64,000 nt of DNA from Olivibacter domesticus (GTDB lineage Bacteria > Bacteroidota > Bacteroidia > Sphingobacteriales > Sphingobacteriaceae): NCBI RefSeq assembly GCF_900109575.1, contig NZ_FOAF01000001.1, forward strand, positions 1,645,662 to 1,709,661, read 5' to 3'. Every line of letters begins with the position of its first letter. Position 1 is the stretch's first letter. The notes under the pieces are model-generated. The model did no database searches and was not told the DNA's origin. It was given only the letters and a program-made list of their open reading frames with translations. Positions 63,958 through 64,000 of the stretch are shown here, in pieces. A program made the position numbers and the translations under genes.

Positions 63958-64000
63958 ATGACAGAAGAACTTTGCCACAAAAGAGACATCATGGCAATAC
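63958..64000 (+). CDS. HxlR-family transcriptional regulator, N-terminal end (partial)
   Basis: The first 14 codons (MTEELCHKRDIMAI) run off the right edge. The Cys near position 6 and the following sequence fit the start of HxlR/DUF24 winged-helix regulators, which often sense reactive electrophiles through that Cys. The rest is outside the window. The divergent SDR and the AGTAAC repeats in the shared gap support this. Confidence 0.6.
   Translation, partial: MTEELCHKRDIMAI

Overview
The window looks like chromosomal DNA of a Bacteroidota member, most likely the Sphingobacteriaceae (Sphingobacterium / Olivibacter / Pedobacter relatives). The evidence is a zeaxanthin-type crt cluster with a fused CrtYcd-like cyclase, an 'FtsX-like' ABC permease of the Bacteroidota type, many PAS/GAF histidine kinases with stand-alone receiver proteins, weak Shine-Dalgarno sequences and moderate, AT-leaning base composition. 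I saw no rRNA, tRNA, CRISPR array or intact insertion sequence.

Layout. 1-2000: end of a LytTR regulator, an exonuclease III relic, and an ECF sigma factor with a membrane partner. 2315-15995: the most interesting block, a tightly packed putative surface-polysaccharide locus. It runs receiver protein, HEAT-repeat membrane protein, two tandem processive GT2 synthases, a TPR/YaiO outer-membrane protein and a DUF4838 lipoprotein, and ends with a large hybrid histidine kinase and another receiver protein. Its architecture recalls PNAG (PgaA/B/C) and NfrA/NfrB systems, but the parts are different. 16000-19250: a graveyard of truncated genes (AlkB, CsbD, CheY, GAF, VOC) around a complete SigK/RskA-like sigma/anti-sigma pair. 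19427-24128: MarR-crtI-crtB-unknown-crtZ-cyclase, closed downstream by a strong terminator. 24500-31250: a NarL-type kinase, a receiver lacking its HTH, a xanthine-dehydrogenase locus collapsed by a deletion, and a BLUF protein with an altered flavin site. 31485-46250: miscellaneous envelope, stress and redox genes, including a histidine kinase broken by a one-base frameshift.

46900-48500 holds more relics (zinc ribbon, aldo/keto reductase, beta-barrel end), a GNAT enzyme, and a sigma-54-like promoter with two palindromes in front of an ABC permease. 51176-64000 is a redox/electrophile-handling cluster: a two-subunit molybdenum hydroxylase, an aldo/keto reductase, hydrolases, a flavodoxin, a carboxymuconolactone decarboxylase-like protein, a cupin, two SDRs, two AraC regulators and the start of an HxlR regulator. 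A 35-bp element made of two CAGTAA half-sites 21 bp apart occurs twice, once before the molybdenum hydroxylase and once between an AraC gene and the aldo/keto reductase operon. This suggests one AraC regulon.

Overall there is an unusual density of partial genes, many with clean deletion junctions. I count more than a dozen relics, several of them near intact relatives. All functional calls come from reading motifs; no database search was run.
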